NCBI GenBank assembly: GCA_964394145.1
Contig: CAYMVL010000012.1
Span: forward strand, 1 to 34,240
Length of the DNA: 34,240 bases
DNA from: JAFGBN01 sp964394145
GTDB taxonomy: Bacteria > Chloroflexota > Dehalococcoidia > GIF9 > AB-539-J10
Direction of reading: 5' to 3'
Shown: piece after piece, positions 1 to 7,437 of the stretch
Layout: each line of letters opens with the position of its first letter
Numbering within the stretch: the stretch's first letter is position 1
Program-made: the position numbers and the translations under genes
Notes under the pieces: model-generated
The model's database searches: none
What the model saw: the letters and a program-made list of their open reading frames with translations, nothing else
What the model was told of the DNA's origin: nothing

Positions 1-1
1 T

Positions 2-76
2 TGCCGCACCGAGGCCATAATCAAAGGGCTGAGAGACGGATATATCGCCCTTGAGGACAAGCCACCAGAATCTTAA
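2..76 (+). CDS. C-terminal fragment of a LuxR/NarL-type response regulator
   Basis: The window opens inside a gene; 24 codons are readable before the TAA at 74-76. The last residues (CRTEAIIKGLRDGYIALED) match the end of the helix-turn-helix output domain of NarL/FixJ-type regulators, where an (N/R)RTEA(V/I) helix is followed by a short glycine-containing tail. The next gene, 30 bases on, is a histidine kinase of the subfamily that normally pairs with such regulators, so this is probably its partner. Receiver domain and start lie outside the window. Family assignment rests on a short stretch. Confidence 0.6.
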   Translation, partial: CRTEAIIKGLRDGYIALEDKPPES

Positions 77-106
77 CCCCGATGAAAGGCAGACCTTAGT
101 CGAACG

Positions 107-1150
107 ATGAGGCCAGAGTTGAAACTGCCTGACCAAAGTTACAGGTACCTGTTTGAAAATGCCAGCGATGCCATGTGGGTTCACGATATGAAAGGCAACA
201 TTGTGGCGGCAAACAAGGCATGTGAAGAACTTACAGGACATAGCCGACAGGAATTAGTTGGCGCCAATATCGACAAATTCCTCACTAAAGAATTCCTTGA
301 TTCAGCCAAGGAATTACGGCGCAGACTACTTGACGGAGAGTCTCTGGAGCAGCCTTATGAGCAGCAATTAGTCAGGAAGGACGGGGTAACAAGAATAATT
401 AGGATGGTTACCAGTCCGGTCATCATTAACGGGGAGATGAAGGGCTTCCAACATATTGCTAGAGATGTAACTGAAGAAAGGCGATTGCAGGAAAACATGC
501 GCGTATTCAGTCAACTTTGTATTCAGGCGCAGGAGAGGGAAAGGCAACGCATTGCCTTAGAGTTGCATGACGACGTAGTCCAAGCGCTGCTTCTTATTAG
601 CCAGCACTTGGATATGATGGCCTCGATCCCCGGAGCAAAACTATCTAAGCCAGTCCAAGAAGAAATAGAAAATCTGCATACCCTGAGTAATGACGCAATA
701 GCAAGATTACGGCGCTGTGCTCAGGACTTGAGACCGCGCATACTGGATGACTTAGGCTTAGTAGCGGCACTAGAATGGATGGCAGATGATCTGATCAAGA
801 GCGGGAGAATTGACGCTCATGTCCATGTACTTGGTATTGAGCAAGCCCTGTCGGGTGACGTACAACTGTTGCTGTTCCGTATTGCTCAAGAAGCGCTCAG
901 CAATATTAGAAAACATGCTGGAGCATCTCATGTCTGGATTACAATAGAATTTGGCAATCATAGGATCATACTGACCGTTAAGGACAACGGTAAGGGCTTT
1001 AAGGTACCAGAAAGAATAGAAGACCTAGCAGGCCTTGGCAGGCTTGGTCTCGCCGGCATGCACGAGCGGGCCCGGCTTATCGGCGGTACGCTGGGATTGA
1101 AGTCAGAGCTGGGCCAGGGAACAATAGTGACTGTTGCCGTTCCAATTTAA
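107..1150 (+). CDS. PAS-domain sensor histidine kinase, NarL-partner (HisKA_3) type
   Basis: This 347-residue protein has no membrane segment and should be a soluble sensor kinase. Residues about 10-125 form a PAS domain (YLFENASDAMWVHDMKGNIV, ending FQHIARDVTEERRLQE). Next comes a HisKA_3 dimerisation segment with the phospho-acceptor His154 in ERQRIALELHDDVVQ. A HATPase_c domain follows: N box EALSNIRKHA, G1 box DNGKGF, then GLGRLGLAGMHERA. The family autophosphorylates on His and passes phosphate to LuxR-type regulators, such as the one ending 30 bases upstream. The signal sensed by the PAS domain cannot be read. The stop overlaps the end of mobA on the other strand by 4 bases. Confidence 0.92.
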   Translation: MRPELKLPDQSYRYLFENASDAMWVHDMKGNIVAANKACEELTGHSRQELVGANIDKFLTKEFLDSAKELRRRLLDGESLEQPYEQQLVRKDGVTRIIRMVTSPVIINGEMKGFQHIARDVTEERRLQENMRVFSQLCIQAQERERQRIALELHDDVVQALLLISQHLDMMASIPGAKLSKPVQEEIENLHTLSNDAIARLRRCAQDLRPRILDDLGLVAALEWMADDLIKSGRIDAHVHVLGIEQALSGDVQLLLFRIAQEALSNIRKHAGASHVWITIEFGNHRIILTVKDNGKGFKVPERIEDLAGLGRLGLAGMHERARLIGGTLGLKSELGQGTIVTVAVPI

Positions 1151-1776
1151 GGTAGATTTTGAGGCTGCCACCGCTTTCCCATTGCCAGTCTTCTTGCCTC
1201 AAGCAAGTCAGCTTGGGTATTTATGTTGAAAAAACTCAAATGCTCCGGGTCAAATCTATCTATCTCGTCTTCCTCAACATACCTCACTTCAGCCAGATCG
1301 AAAAGCTCGTCAATCTTCAGTTCATTACGCTCCAGTAGACTTTGAATAGCGGCCAGACAATTCTTAGAATATACCGCGCAAAGGGGCTGCATACCCTCCA
1401 CGGTCCGGGGCACGACGATGTCAGCCATTGAAGAGATTCGAACCATATAGTCAAGCAAGGTGATATTCAGAAGAGGCATGTCACAGCCAACAACGACAGC
1501 GCGCTGGTCGGCCAACGCCACCAGGCCTGTGTAGATACCACCAAGTGGACCTGTGCCAGGATAGATGTCGCTCACCACCTTTATCCTCAACGAGCGATAC
1601 TTGGTTGCGAGCGAAGCGAAGTCACCTTCCCTTGCAGTCACTATAATAATCTCCGTGCTAATCTTGATTAGGTGGTCGATTACCCACTCAATAATGTTCT
1701 TATTATCAATAGTCCCGTAAGCCTTACGGGAGCCAAATCTGGAACTTTTACCACCGGCGAGCACGATAGAAGTCAT
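1147..1776 (-). CDS. mobA: Molybdenum cofactor guanylyltransferase
   Basis: MobA transfers GMP from GTP to molybdopterin to form the guanine dinucleotide cofactor of many molybdo- and tungsto-enzymes. The N-terminus TSIVLAGGKSSRFGSRKA is the nucleotide-binding signature of the family. GDYPGTGPLGGIYTGL-like and VVGCDMPLL segments follow (GTGPLGGIYTGL and the metal-binding D of GCDMPLL are both present), as does the C-terminal DLLEARRL helix. About 209 residues is usual. I chose the ATG at 1776; a TTG at 1791 would add five residues behind a weak AAGAAG Shine-Dalgarno. It stands alone, convergent with the histidine kinase and divergent from asd. Confidence 0.9.
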   Translation of the reverse strand: MTSIVLAGGKSSRFGSRKAYGTIDNKNIIEWVIDHLIKISTEIIIVTAREGDFASLATKYRSLRIKVVSDIYPGTGPLGGIYTGLVALADQRAVVVGCDMPLLNITLLDYMVRISSMADIVVPRTVEGMQPLCAVYSKNCLAAIQSLLERNELKIDELFDLAEVRYVEEDEIDRFDPEHLSFFNINTQADLLEARRLAMGKRWQPQNLP

Positions 1777-1920
1777 TTCACAAACTGCCAAATAGCGCTT
1801 CTTTGCCTGAGCACCCTCTTCCTACTAAGATTTTAGCATACATGCATGGCTCATATTCTGCGATCGGCAAAAGAAATATTCCGTTTACTCAGTCACGAAC
1901 TAAGTTGTAGCAATGATTTG

Positions 1921-1950
1921 TTGGCACATGAATACTGTTCGTGCTATTCT
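1921..1950 (+). promoter_or_regulatory. Possible sigma-70 promoter for asd
   Basis: TTGGCA at 1921-1926 and TATTCT at 1945-1950 are 18 bases apart, about 70 bases upstream of the asd start. The match is moderate. A short reading frame crossing this stretch (from 1913) is not convincing as a gene. Confidence 0.35.
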
Positions 1951-2018
1951 TATCCGCGGAACCAAAAATTATAGCCTCTGCGTGAATTTGATACTGAGAG
2001 GCATAGTGGAGAGAGACA

Positions 2019-3098
2019 ATGGTAAGAGCTGCTATCGTAGGAGCAACGGGTATAGTTGGGCAGCAATTTCTCGTCGCCCTGAAAGACCATCCGTGGGTTG
2101 AAGTTACCGCGCTTGCTGCCTCTGAGAAGTCGGCAGGACGCAGCTACAAAGCGGCGATAACTGACCCTTCATCTGGGGCCCTGCGCTGGTTTTGCGATGA
2201 GCCTCCGGTGGAAGATGTTATGGAAATGCCAGTCCAAAATGCCACCGGAATGGATGTTTCCAACATTGACGTAGTCTTTTCTGCTATTGAGTCTGCACCG
2301 GCGAAAATCCTGGAACCGAAGTTTGCTGTCGATAGACCTGTTATAAGCACAGCATCGGCCTTCCGTTATGACCAAGATGTGCCCATTTTAATTCCGGGTA
2401 TCAATTCCGAACATGCTAGAATGCTACAAGTTCAGAGAAAATCACGGGGGTGGAAGGGTTTCATTACACCTATCCCGAACTGCACTACCGCCGGCCTGGC
2501 CATAACACTAAAACCAATCAACGAGACCTTCGGCCTGAATGCTGTTGTGATGACTTCTATGCAAGCCATGTCTGGTGCAGGCCGAAGCCCTGGCGTGCTG
2601 GGAATCGATATTCTAGACAATGTCATTCCTTTTATACCGGGGGAGGAGGAAAAGGTACAACGGGAAACACAGAAAATCCTGGGCCGTTTTGAAGGCAGCT
2701 CCATAATCCCGGCAGCATTCGGCGTAAGCTGCACCTGCACTCGCGTTAATGTACGGGAGGGACATACAGAATCGGTCTTCGCCTCCACCCGGAAGTCCTG
2801 CGGAGTCGAGGACGTTGCAAGGGCAATGAGAGAATTTGCTGGCCCATCGAGCGAATCTGAGCTACCTTCGGCTCCCAGACACATGATAATTGTGCTGGAT
2901 GACCCGTTCAGGCCGCAACCACGGCTCGACCGCGATGCCGATAATGGCATGGCTACCATGGTAGGTAGGATCAGAAAAGATACTGTTTTGGAAAATGGCG
3001 TCAAGTATATCTTGGTATCCCACAACACCAAGATGGGGGCCGCCAGGGGGGCAGTCCTAGTAGCTGAGCTCCTTATCAGGGATGGATACATCTCTTAG
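2019..3098 (+). CDS. asd: Aspartate-semialdehyde dehydrogenase (archaeal/yeast-type)
   Basis: Asd reduces aspartyl-4-phosphate with NADPH to aspartate semialdehyde, the branch point to lysine/diaminopimelate, threonine and methionine. The 359-residue protein starts with a Rossmann motif (AAIVGATGIVGQQFLVAL). The catalytic cysteine is Cys155 in PIPNCTTAGLAITLKPI. A substrate-binding region follows (SMQAMSGAGRSPGVLG), then the conserved histidine segment VNVREGHTESVFA. Length and the IPNCTT context fit the archaeal/fungal branch rather than the shorter E. coli branch. A strong GGAGAG ribosome-binding site lies 6 bases before the ATG. No other lysine-pathway gene is next to it. Confidence 0.95.
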   Translation: MVRAAIVGATGIVGQQFLVALKDHPWVEVTALAASEKSAGRSYKAAITDPSSGALRWFCDEPPVEDVMEMPVQNATGMDVSNIDVVFSAIESAPAKILEPKFAVDRPVISTASAFRYDQDVPILIPGINSEHARMLQVQRKSRGWKGFITPIPNCTTAGLAITLKPINETFGLNAVVMTSMQAMSGAGRSPGVLGIDILDNVIPFIPGEEEKVQRETQKILGRFEGSSIIPAAFGVSCTCTRVNVREGHTESVFASTRKSCGVEDVARAMREFAGPSSESELPSAPRHMIIVLDDPFRPQPRLDRDADNGMATMVGRIRKDTVLENGVKYILVSHNTKMGAARGAVLVAELLIRDGYIS

Positions 3099-3248
3099 CT
3101 GCTGAGACATTAGGTTCAAATCCGCTCGCCCAAGGTCTTCCCCCCACTTACCGAACTCACTGCTTTGCAGCTTGCGTAGGGAATCTTTAAAGACAACTTG
3201 CTAGAATGCATAGCCAGCGTTAGCTCTGAGGTCAACCTGCACCACGTA

Positions 3249-3277
3249 TTGATATCCTTAAGGTATTGCAATATAAT
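3249..3277 (+). promoter_or_regulatory. Sigma-70 promoter for the downstream permease
   Basis: TTGATA (3249-3254), a 17-base spacer and a perfect TATAAT (3272-3277) form a near-consensus promoter. Transcription would begin near 3284, leaving an untranslated leader of about 180 bases before the permease ATG at 3466. Confidence 0.6.
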
Positions 3278-3283
3278 TGTGCC

Positions 3284-3465
3284 TTTGATAAGAGGAAGAC
3301 TGTCTGTGCGCAAGGGAATAACGTACAAAGGGATGAGGCAAAAGGCTAGCAGGGTTTTCCCCTTGGCTCCGGTAAATCCTTGCTGCGATGCAAGTGCGGG
3401 CAATATGCTTTGTCCAGGTCGGGATGATTGACGTCCTGGGATTGCCGCCGAAAGCTGAATAGACG
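3284..3465 (+). promoter_or_regulatory. Long structured 5' leader of the permease mRNA
   Basis: No credible gene lies between asd and the permease (3099-3465). The part downstream of the predicted start can fold. GGCAAT (3399-3404) pairs with ATTGCC (3441-3446) and encloses CCAGG (3414-3418) paired with CCTGG (3435-3439). This two-tier hairpin ends 19 bases before the start codon. Upstream, a small GGG-TTTT-CCC hairpin lies near 3350-3362. A long folded leader in front of an ion transporter suggests cis-regulation, but I recognise no known riboswitch. Confidence 0.35.
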
Positions 3466-4830
3466 ATGACAACAGCCCAAATTGTTGCTATAGCGATCTT
3501 TATCGGGATGTTTATCGCCATCATAATCGGCAAAATACATCGGTTTATCCCTGCTCTGATTGGTGCTGGCCTTGTCTGCTTTGTCGTCTTCTTTGGTATC
3601 TTGCATAGCCCCATAACAGCTTATAACGTTTTAAACTTAGAGGAGCTTGGTCAGCTACAGTTCTGGATACCCGGGCATGAGCGCATAGAGTCCCGCGGCG
3701 TAAACTGGCAAACCATCATATTTATCGGTGGCATGATGACCATGGTGGAGGGTCTAGGCGCGGTCGGATTCTTTCGCTGGATATGTCTTTATGTGGCCAA
3801 GATTGTGAGATATCAGGTCATCCCCATCTTGATTACGTTCATGGTGCTTGCGGGCTTACTGTCCATGTTCATTGATAGCATTACGGTGTTACTGTTTCTC
3901 GCCATGGTGACCATTGAACTGGCACGCCTGCTCAAGTTCGACCCCGTTCCTATGATAATCGCTGAGATCTTCGCTGCCAATACCGGAGGGAGTGCCACAA
4001 TGTGTGGCGACCCTCCCAATATAATCATTGGAACCTACCATGGCTTTACCTTCACCGATTTTCTGGTTAACACTGGCCCCATTGCCTGGGTAGGAATGCT
4101 GATAGCACTGGGATTGTTCTACTTATTCTTCCGCAACGTCCTCTCGAAGCCTTTTCCTCCTGACACCATAAGAAAACCTTCAGGGCCATATCCCGAACCC
4201 GGAGAAGCCATCATTAACCCATCCCTGTTCAAGATAAATACCGGCATCTTCATGCTAGCGGTGGTTCTGCTGGTTACGCACGCCCAAACCGGCTTATCCG
4301 TAGCTATAATAGGTTGCATCGTTGCTTTGCTCACCCTGCTCACTGCAGGCAGAGGAGCTCTGCACATTATAAAAGGTGTGGACTGGCGCACCCTGGTCTT
4401 CTTCATTGGTCTGTTCTTCTGTGTGGGAGGATTGGAGGAAACAGGTGTGCTGAAAATGTTAGCGGCATACATTAGGGACGTATCAGGAGGTAGCCTTCTG
4501 GTGGTGATGCCTCTTATCCTGTGGATATCTGCTTTAGCTTCTGCCATAGTGGATAACATCCCTTTCGCCGCTACCATGAATCCTGTAATCGGCGAGCTAT
4601 CACAGATGCCGGGGCTGAACCTGCCAACATTAGCCTGGACCTTGGCCTTGGGCACAGACATCGGTGGCAACGCGACACCTATCGGAGCGTCAGCCAATGT
4701 AGTAGGGACGGCCATTGCCGCCAGAGAAGGTTATCATATTAGCTGGGGGAGGTTCTGCAAATACGCTCTTCCTGCCACGATTGTGGTATTAGCCATGGCC
4801 TGGCTACTGTTGGTGGTGAGGTATGGCTAG
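3466..4830 (+). CDS. ArsB/NhaD-type ion permease (SLC13-like)
   Basis: This 454-residue integral membrane protein has around eleven hydrophobic segments, the first at residues about 3-20. The signature block GGSATMCGDPPNIIIGTYHG, followed by FTDFLVNTGPIAWVG, is typical of the ArsB/NhaD permease superfamily (Na+/H+ antiporters, arsenite pumps and the P protein). The C-terminal half repeats the theme with DNIPFAATMNPVIG and GTDIGGNATPIGASANVVG. The internal two-fold repeat and length fit a complete transporter. Substrate cannot be told from sequence: Na+/H+ exchange, arsenite and dicarboxylates all occur in the superfamily, and no ars regulator is adjacent. It is preceded by its own promoter and a long leader. 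Confidence 0.85.
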   Translation: MTTAQIVAIAIFIGMFIAIIIGKIHRFIPALIGAGLVCFVVFFGILHSPITAYNVLNLEELGQLQFWIPGHERIESRGVNWQTIIFIGGMMTMVEGLGAVGFFRWICLYVAKIVRYQVIPILITFMVLAGLLSMFIDSITVLLFLAMVTIELARLLKFDPVPMIIAEIFAANTGGSATMCGDPPNIIIGTYHGFTFTDFLVNTGPIAWVGMLIALGLFYLFFRNVLSKPFPPDTIRKPSGPYPEPGEAIINPSLFKINTGIFMLAVVLLVTHAQTGLSVAIIGCIVALLTLLTAGRGALHIIKGVDWRTLVFFIGLFFCVGGLEETGVLKMLAAYIRDVSGGSLLVVMPLILWISALASAIVDNIPFAATMNPVIGELSQMPGLNLPTLAWTLALGTDIGGNATPIGASANVVGTAIAAREGYHISWGRFCKYALPATIVVLAMAWLLLVVRYG

Positions 4831-4857
4831 TGACCTGACGTCAGCCAGCACAGGTGT

Positions 4858-4886
4858 TTGATTTTTGGTTCCAATCATGCTAGCAT
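4858..4886 (+). promoter_or_regulatory. Promoter of the predicted structured RNA
   Basis: TTGATT (4858-4863) and TAGCAT (4881-4886) are separated by 17 bases. Predicted start is near 4893. An overlapping TATAAA at 4886-4891 is an alternative -10 with worse spacing. Confidence 0.45.
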
Positions 4887-4905
4887 ATAAACAGAGGAGG
4901 GAGGC

Positions 4906-4974
4906 ATGACACGGAAACAAGCCTGGTTATGCCGGTGGTTTTTCCCAGCGCAGGCTCTCCGCTGGCGCAAGTAG
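4906..4974 (+). CDS. Possible 22-residue leader peptide, Trp-rich
   Basis: An ATG at 4906 follows a strong purine-rich site (GGAGGGAGG, 4896-4904) and opens a 22-codon frame ending TAG at 4974. The peptide starts MTRKQAWLCRWFF and ends LRWRK, with three Trp and five Arg. The start codon lies inside helix 4903-4933, and the frame runs through the competing helices, as in translation-sensing attenuators. The Trp codons are spaced rather than consecutive, and the terminator is 160 bases downstream, so classical trp attenuation is doubtful. The frame may be fortuitous. Confidence 0.3.
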   Translation: MTRKQAWLCRWFFPAQALRWRK

Positions 4975-5135
4975 GCGCGGAGCCTGGTAACCTAGTCGAG
5001 ATGCGCTGGCGGAGAGCTTCTGGAAGCCCTGAGCTCTTTGTTGATAGCGTGAGGCTCTTATAAAGTAGAGCAATAGCTAGGCAGCCTAAAGCTGAGTGGA
5101 GGAGTAAGGGTAACAAGTGAATAGAGATATTCAGA

Positions 5136-5169
5136 GGGAGCTTCAATAGTTGAAGCTCCCTTCTTTTTT
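5136..5169 (+). terminator. Strong intrinsic terminator
   Basis: An 11-bp perfect stem, GGGAGCTTCAA (5136-5146) with TTGAAGCTCCC (5150-5160), a TAG loop, then TTCTTTTTT (5161-5169). It is the clearest intrinsic terminator in the window and ends the predicted RNA at 4893-5169. Confidence 0.9.
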
Positions 5170-5273
5170 GCGGCATGCCCAACGCTGATTCTTACGTGAG
5201 CACGGCGAGACCCATAGGCCTAGCAAGTTAGACGCTAACCATAAGCCATGTAGTAATCGAAAGCAGGCTGAAA

Positions 5274-5552
5274 ATGCATCCGCTACCCCATACAGGGTGG
5301 AGAACAGAATTAGCACAGACCCTGAAGGCGCAAATGGAGCGCCTTAGTGTGGAGCGGATCAGATTGGATGACCAATACTATGACTTCATCTGTAGTCTCC
5401 GGGGCTCGCCGATCAGCGGCGAGCTGACCTCTTCATCTTGTAAAGAGACTCCTCGCCGGGCGCAGGAACTCGAATCGCGTAGAGCAAATTGCACCCCCTG
5501 GGAACGCCGACTTGCTTTAAGAGTTGTACCTCTTGGTATACTATCAACATAG
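5274..5552 (+). CDS. Hypothetical small protein, doubtful
   Basis: A 92-codon ATG frame encodes a charged peptide (starts MHPLPHTGWRTELAQTLKAQ, then MERLSVERIRLDDQYYDFI) that I do not recognise. The first 45 residues look protein-like and partly helical. The second half, rich in Ser, Arg and Cys, does not, and it runs through a perfect GCTCGCCG/CGGCGAGC hairpin near 5405-5425 and into the promoter proposed for cca. A weak GCAGG lies upstream of the ATG. It may be a real small gene, a decayed remnant, or non-coding sequence. Confidence 0.25.
   Translation: MHPLPHTGWRTELAQTLKAQMERLSVERIRLDDQYYDFICSLRGSPISGELTSSSCKETPRRAQELESRRANCTPWERRLALRVVPLGILST
5512..5542 (+). promoter_or_regulatory. Possible promoter for cca
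   Basis: TTGCTT (5512-5517) and TATACT (5537-5542) are 19 bases apart, slightly long. Start would be near 5549, about 50 bases before the cca ATG. The strong terminator at 5136-5169 upstream means cca needs its own promoter. Confidence 0.4.
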
Positions 5553-5599
5553 TTAGGGCCTGTTAAGCATACAGGAGCTGAATTAGCTAGAGTAAACCA

Positions 5600-6850
5600 A
5601 TGAATCTTTCCGACGAAATCCCAAAATACTTACCCAAGCAAGTCATGGACTTGCTCAAGACCACCAGTGAACAGGCCGGCAAGCTGGGAGTCAAGGTGTA
5701 CCTTGTGGGCGGAGTGGTACGCGATTTGCTTCTAGGGTATCCCAATTTTGACCTGGATTTACTGGTCGAAGGGGACGCTGCAATGCTAGCTCACGCTATA
5801 GCTGAAATCGGCCAAGCCAAGTTGGTGGTGCATCCGGCTTTCGGCACCGCTAAGCTCAGCTACGGCGACTTCACACTGGATATGGCTACTGCACGTAGCG
5901 AAAGTTATGCCAAACCTGGAGCTCTCCCGGCAGTTGCCCCGGGTAGCCTCAACAATGACCTTTCTCGTAGAGACTTCTCGATCAACGCCATGGCCATATC
6001 TCTTGCTCCAGACAACTACGGAGAGTTGATTGACCCCTACCATGGTAGAACCGACTTAGAGCAACATGACATCCGCATTTTACACTCAAAGAGTTTCAGC
6101 GATGATGCCACTAGAATTCTTCGGGCCATTCGCTATGAACAAAGGCTGGGATTCAGACTTGAAACACAGACTGCTAAGCTACTTAAACGAAATATCCTTA
6201 AGTTAGACACCATAAGCGCTGACCGGCTTAGGCATGAGCTGGAACTGATCCTTAGAGAGAAATACCCGGAGCATGCTATCAAGAGACTTGGCGAGCTAGG
6301 AGTCCTGCAAAGGCTGGGCCTTCCCCTGACAGGCGATGGCTGGATAGCCGGGAAATTTGAGAAAGCACGCTGCTTAAATAAGCCCGATCAACTGCCCTTG
6401 CTCTATTTCTGCCTCCTCGTTTATCCACTCAGTGAGGCCCAAAATGAGCAGTTCATCCGCCGGGTCAATATACCGAAAAACCAATCACGAGTGCTGCATG
6501 ATACACTGAGCCTTAAGGCGGCACTTTCTCCACTGGATAGGCGGGACATTAAAGCCAGCGAAGTCTACTACCTGCTCTGCGGATATGACCCACTGGCAAT
6601 ACAGGCAAACATAGTGGCCTCAGGGTCTGCAACAATACAGAACCACATGCAGCTGTTTCTCAGCAAACTCCGCCATGTGAAAACTCTCCTTGATGGGGAG
6701 GAGCTAAGAAGGTTGGGCATTTCCACTGGACCGGAGATAGGGAAAGCCCTGCAGATATTGCATAAGGCAAGACTGGACGGGGAAATTAAGAACAGGGAAG
6801 ATGAGCGGAGACTGGCCCTGTCTATTAGAACCATACAGGAAGAAGGTTAA
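5600..6850 (+). CDS. cca: CCA tRNA nucleotidyltransferase / poly(A) polymerase family
   Basis: Class II nucleotidyltransferases of this family add or repair the 3' CCA of tRNA, or add poly(A). The 416-residue protein begins with the head domain: YLVGGVVRDLLLG (residues 34-46), the metal-binding pair Asp51 and Asp53 in FDLDLLVEGD, then the RRDFSINAMAISL motif. The RNA-binding region follows (DDATRILRAIRYEQRLGFRL; RLRHELELILREKYPEHAIK). No HD phosphohydrolase domain is visible. Sequence alone does not separate CCA-adding from poly(A) activity; with no other such gene in view, CCA addition is the default. The last 26 bases overlap the end of the convergent membrane-protein gene. Confidence 0.85.
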   Translation: MNLSDEIPKYLPKQVMDLLKTTSEQAGKLGVKVYLVGGVVRDLLLGYPNFDLDLLVEGDAAMLAHAIAEIGQAKLVVHPAFGTAKLSYGDFTLDMATARSESYAKPGALPAVAPGSLNNDLSRRDFSINAMAISLAPDNYGELIDPYHGRTDLEQHDIRILHSKSFSDDATRILRAIRYEQRLGFRLETQTAKLLKRNILKLDTISADRLRHELELILREKYPEHAIKRLGELGVLQRLGLPLTGDGWIAGKFEKARCLNKPDQLPLLYFCLLVYPLSEAQNEQFIRRVNIPKNQSRVLHDTLSLKAALSPLDRRDIKASEVYYLLCGYDPLAIQANIVASGSATIQNHMQLFLSKLRHVKTLLDGEELRRLGISTGPEIGKALQILHKARLDGEIKNREDERRLALSIRTIQEEG

Positions 6851-7409
6851 GGAGCCCAGCGCCAAAATAACAGAACAGGATGTACTTGGGAAATTTTCCT
6901 GCCCAGCATGGTAATAGAAACTTCCATAGCGGGATTCTTGAAGCACCTGCGGTAAGTCCAGCTATATCGACCGGTAAAATGGGCTGAAACGAAATAAGGA
7001 AGATGGCCAACAGGCCATATCGATTCATCCAGTTTCTTAGCCTCGCGTATCCTGGTGTGCTCTCATTGATTATTATTTTCTTCCCAAGGTAGCCAGCATA
7101 ATATCCACTTATTTCCCCTAAGGTTCCGGCCACGCTCGCTATCAAAGCTATAAGAACAGGGTTCCACTGTGACGCCGCCGCCATCATTATTGATATATGG
7201 ACGGCCACAGGGACTATTATGCTGGCATTGCACACCAGAGTGGTTCCGAAGACAACCAGATAGGCTGTATTAGCGAGCCCTCCTGCTGAGATATCGAGAT
7301 GATACGTCAGCAGATACTCAAAGAGGTAAGCAAGACCGACACTCAGGACGACCAGTATGATGGCATAGAGCACTATCTTTAGCCATCTCTTCTGCTTCAG
7401 CTTTTCCAT
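6825..7409 (-). CDS. VTT/DedA-like (SNARE-associated) membrane protein
   Basis: This protein of about 194 residues has a first membrane segment at about 12-32 and four or five more. The middle and C-terminus carry the VTT-domain pattern: AGTLGEISGYYAGYLGKK, then YGLLAIFLISFQPILPVDIAGLTAGASRIPLWKF with a proline between membrane segments. VTT/DedA proteins are linked to lipid scrambling or flippase roles; a specific function cannot be given. It lies 28 bases downstream of ispE, at the end of an rsmA-ispE transcript. I place the start at the ATG at 7409; a TTG at 7418 is possible, and neither has a strong ribosome-binding site. Confidence 0.75.
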   Translation of the reverse strand: MEKLKQKRWLKIVLYAIILVVLSVGLAYLFEYLLTYHLDISAGGLANTAYLVVFGTTLVCNASIIVPVAVHISIMMAAASQWNPVLIALIASVAGTLGEISGYYAGYLGKKIIINESTPGYARLRNWMNRYGLLAIFLISFQPILPVDIAGLTAGASRIPLWKFLLPCWAGKFPKYILFCYFGAGLLNLLPVWF

Positions 7410-7437
7410 TGCAATCAAGTTAGTTGCCAGCTATTGC

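Larger units (their letters stand above)
4893..5169 (+). ncRNA. Probable structured RNA or attenuated leader transcript, unknown class
   Basis: A promoter at 4858-4886 and a strong intrinsic terminator at 5136-5169 bound a 277-base unit with dense secondary structure and little coding capacity. Visible helices: GGCATGAC (4903-4910) with GTTATGCC (4926-4933); CCAGCG (4945-4950) with CGCTGG (4960-4965); CAGGCT/CCGC (4951-4962) with GCGGAGCCTG (4977-4986); GCTCTCCGC (4954-4962) with GCGGAGAGC (5009-5017). The last three compete for the same bases, so alternative folds are built in. I looked for and did not find RNase P, tmRNA, T-box, SAM, TPP, FMN or cobalamin signatures. It could be a small RNA or an attenuator; a short reading frame with a good ribosome-binding site lies at its 5' end. 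Confidence 0.45.

Noticed and set aside
1921..1938. TTGGCAC looking like a sigma-54 -24 element
   Set aside because: The required GC-containing -12 element (TTGC) is absent at the right spacing.
1913..2101. 62-codon frame upstream of and overlapping asd
   Set aside because: It overlaps the clear asd start and its strong ribosome-binding site, and its composition is not protein-like.
3198..3431. 77-codon frame before the permease
   Set aside because: It spans the predicted promoter and leader hairpins, lacks a ribosome-binding site and resembles nothing.
4893..5169. Classical trp-type attenuator, RNase P RNA, tmRNA or 6S RNA
   Set aside because: Trp codons are not consecutive and the terminator is far downstream; the signature sequences of RNase P and tmRNA and the long terminal helix of 6S RNA are not seen.
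6421..6430. TTATCCACT, one base from a DnaA box
   Set aside because: A single copy inside cca, far from dnaA; expected by chance.
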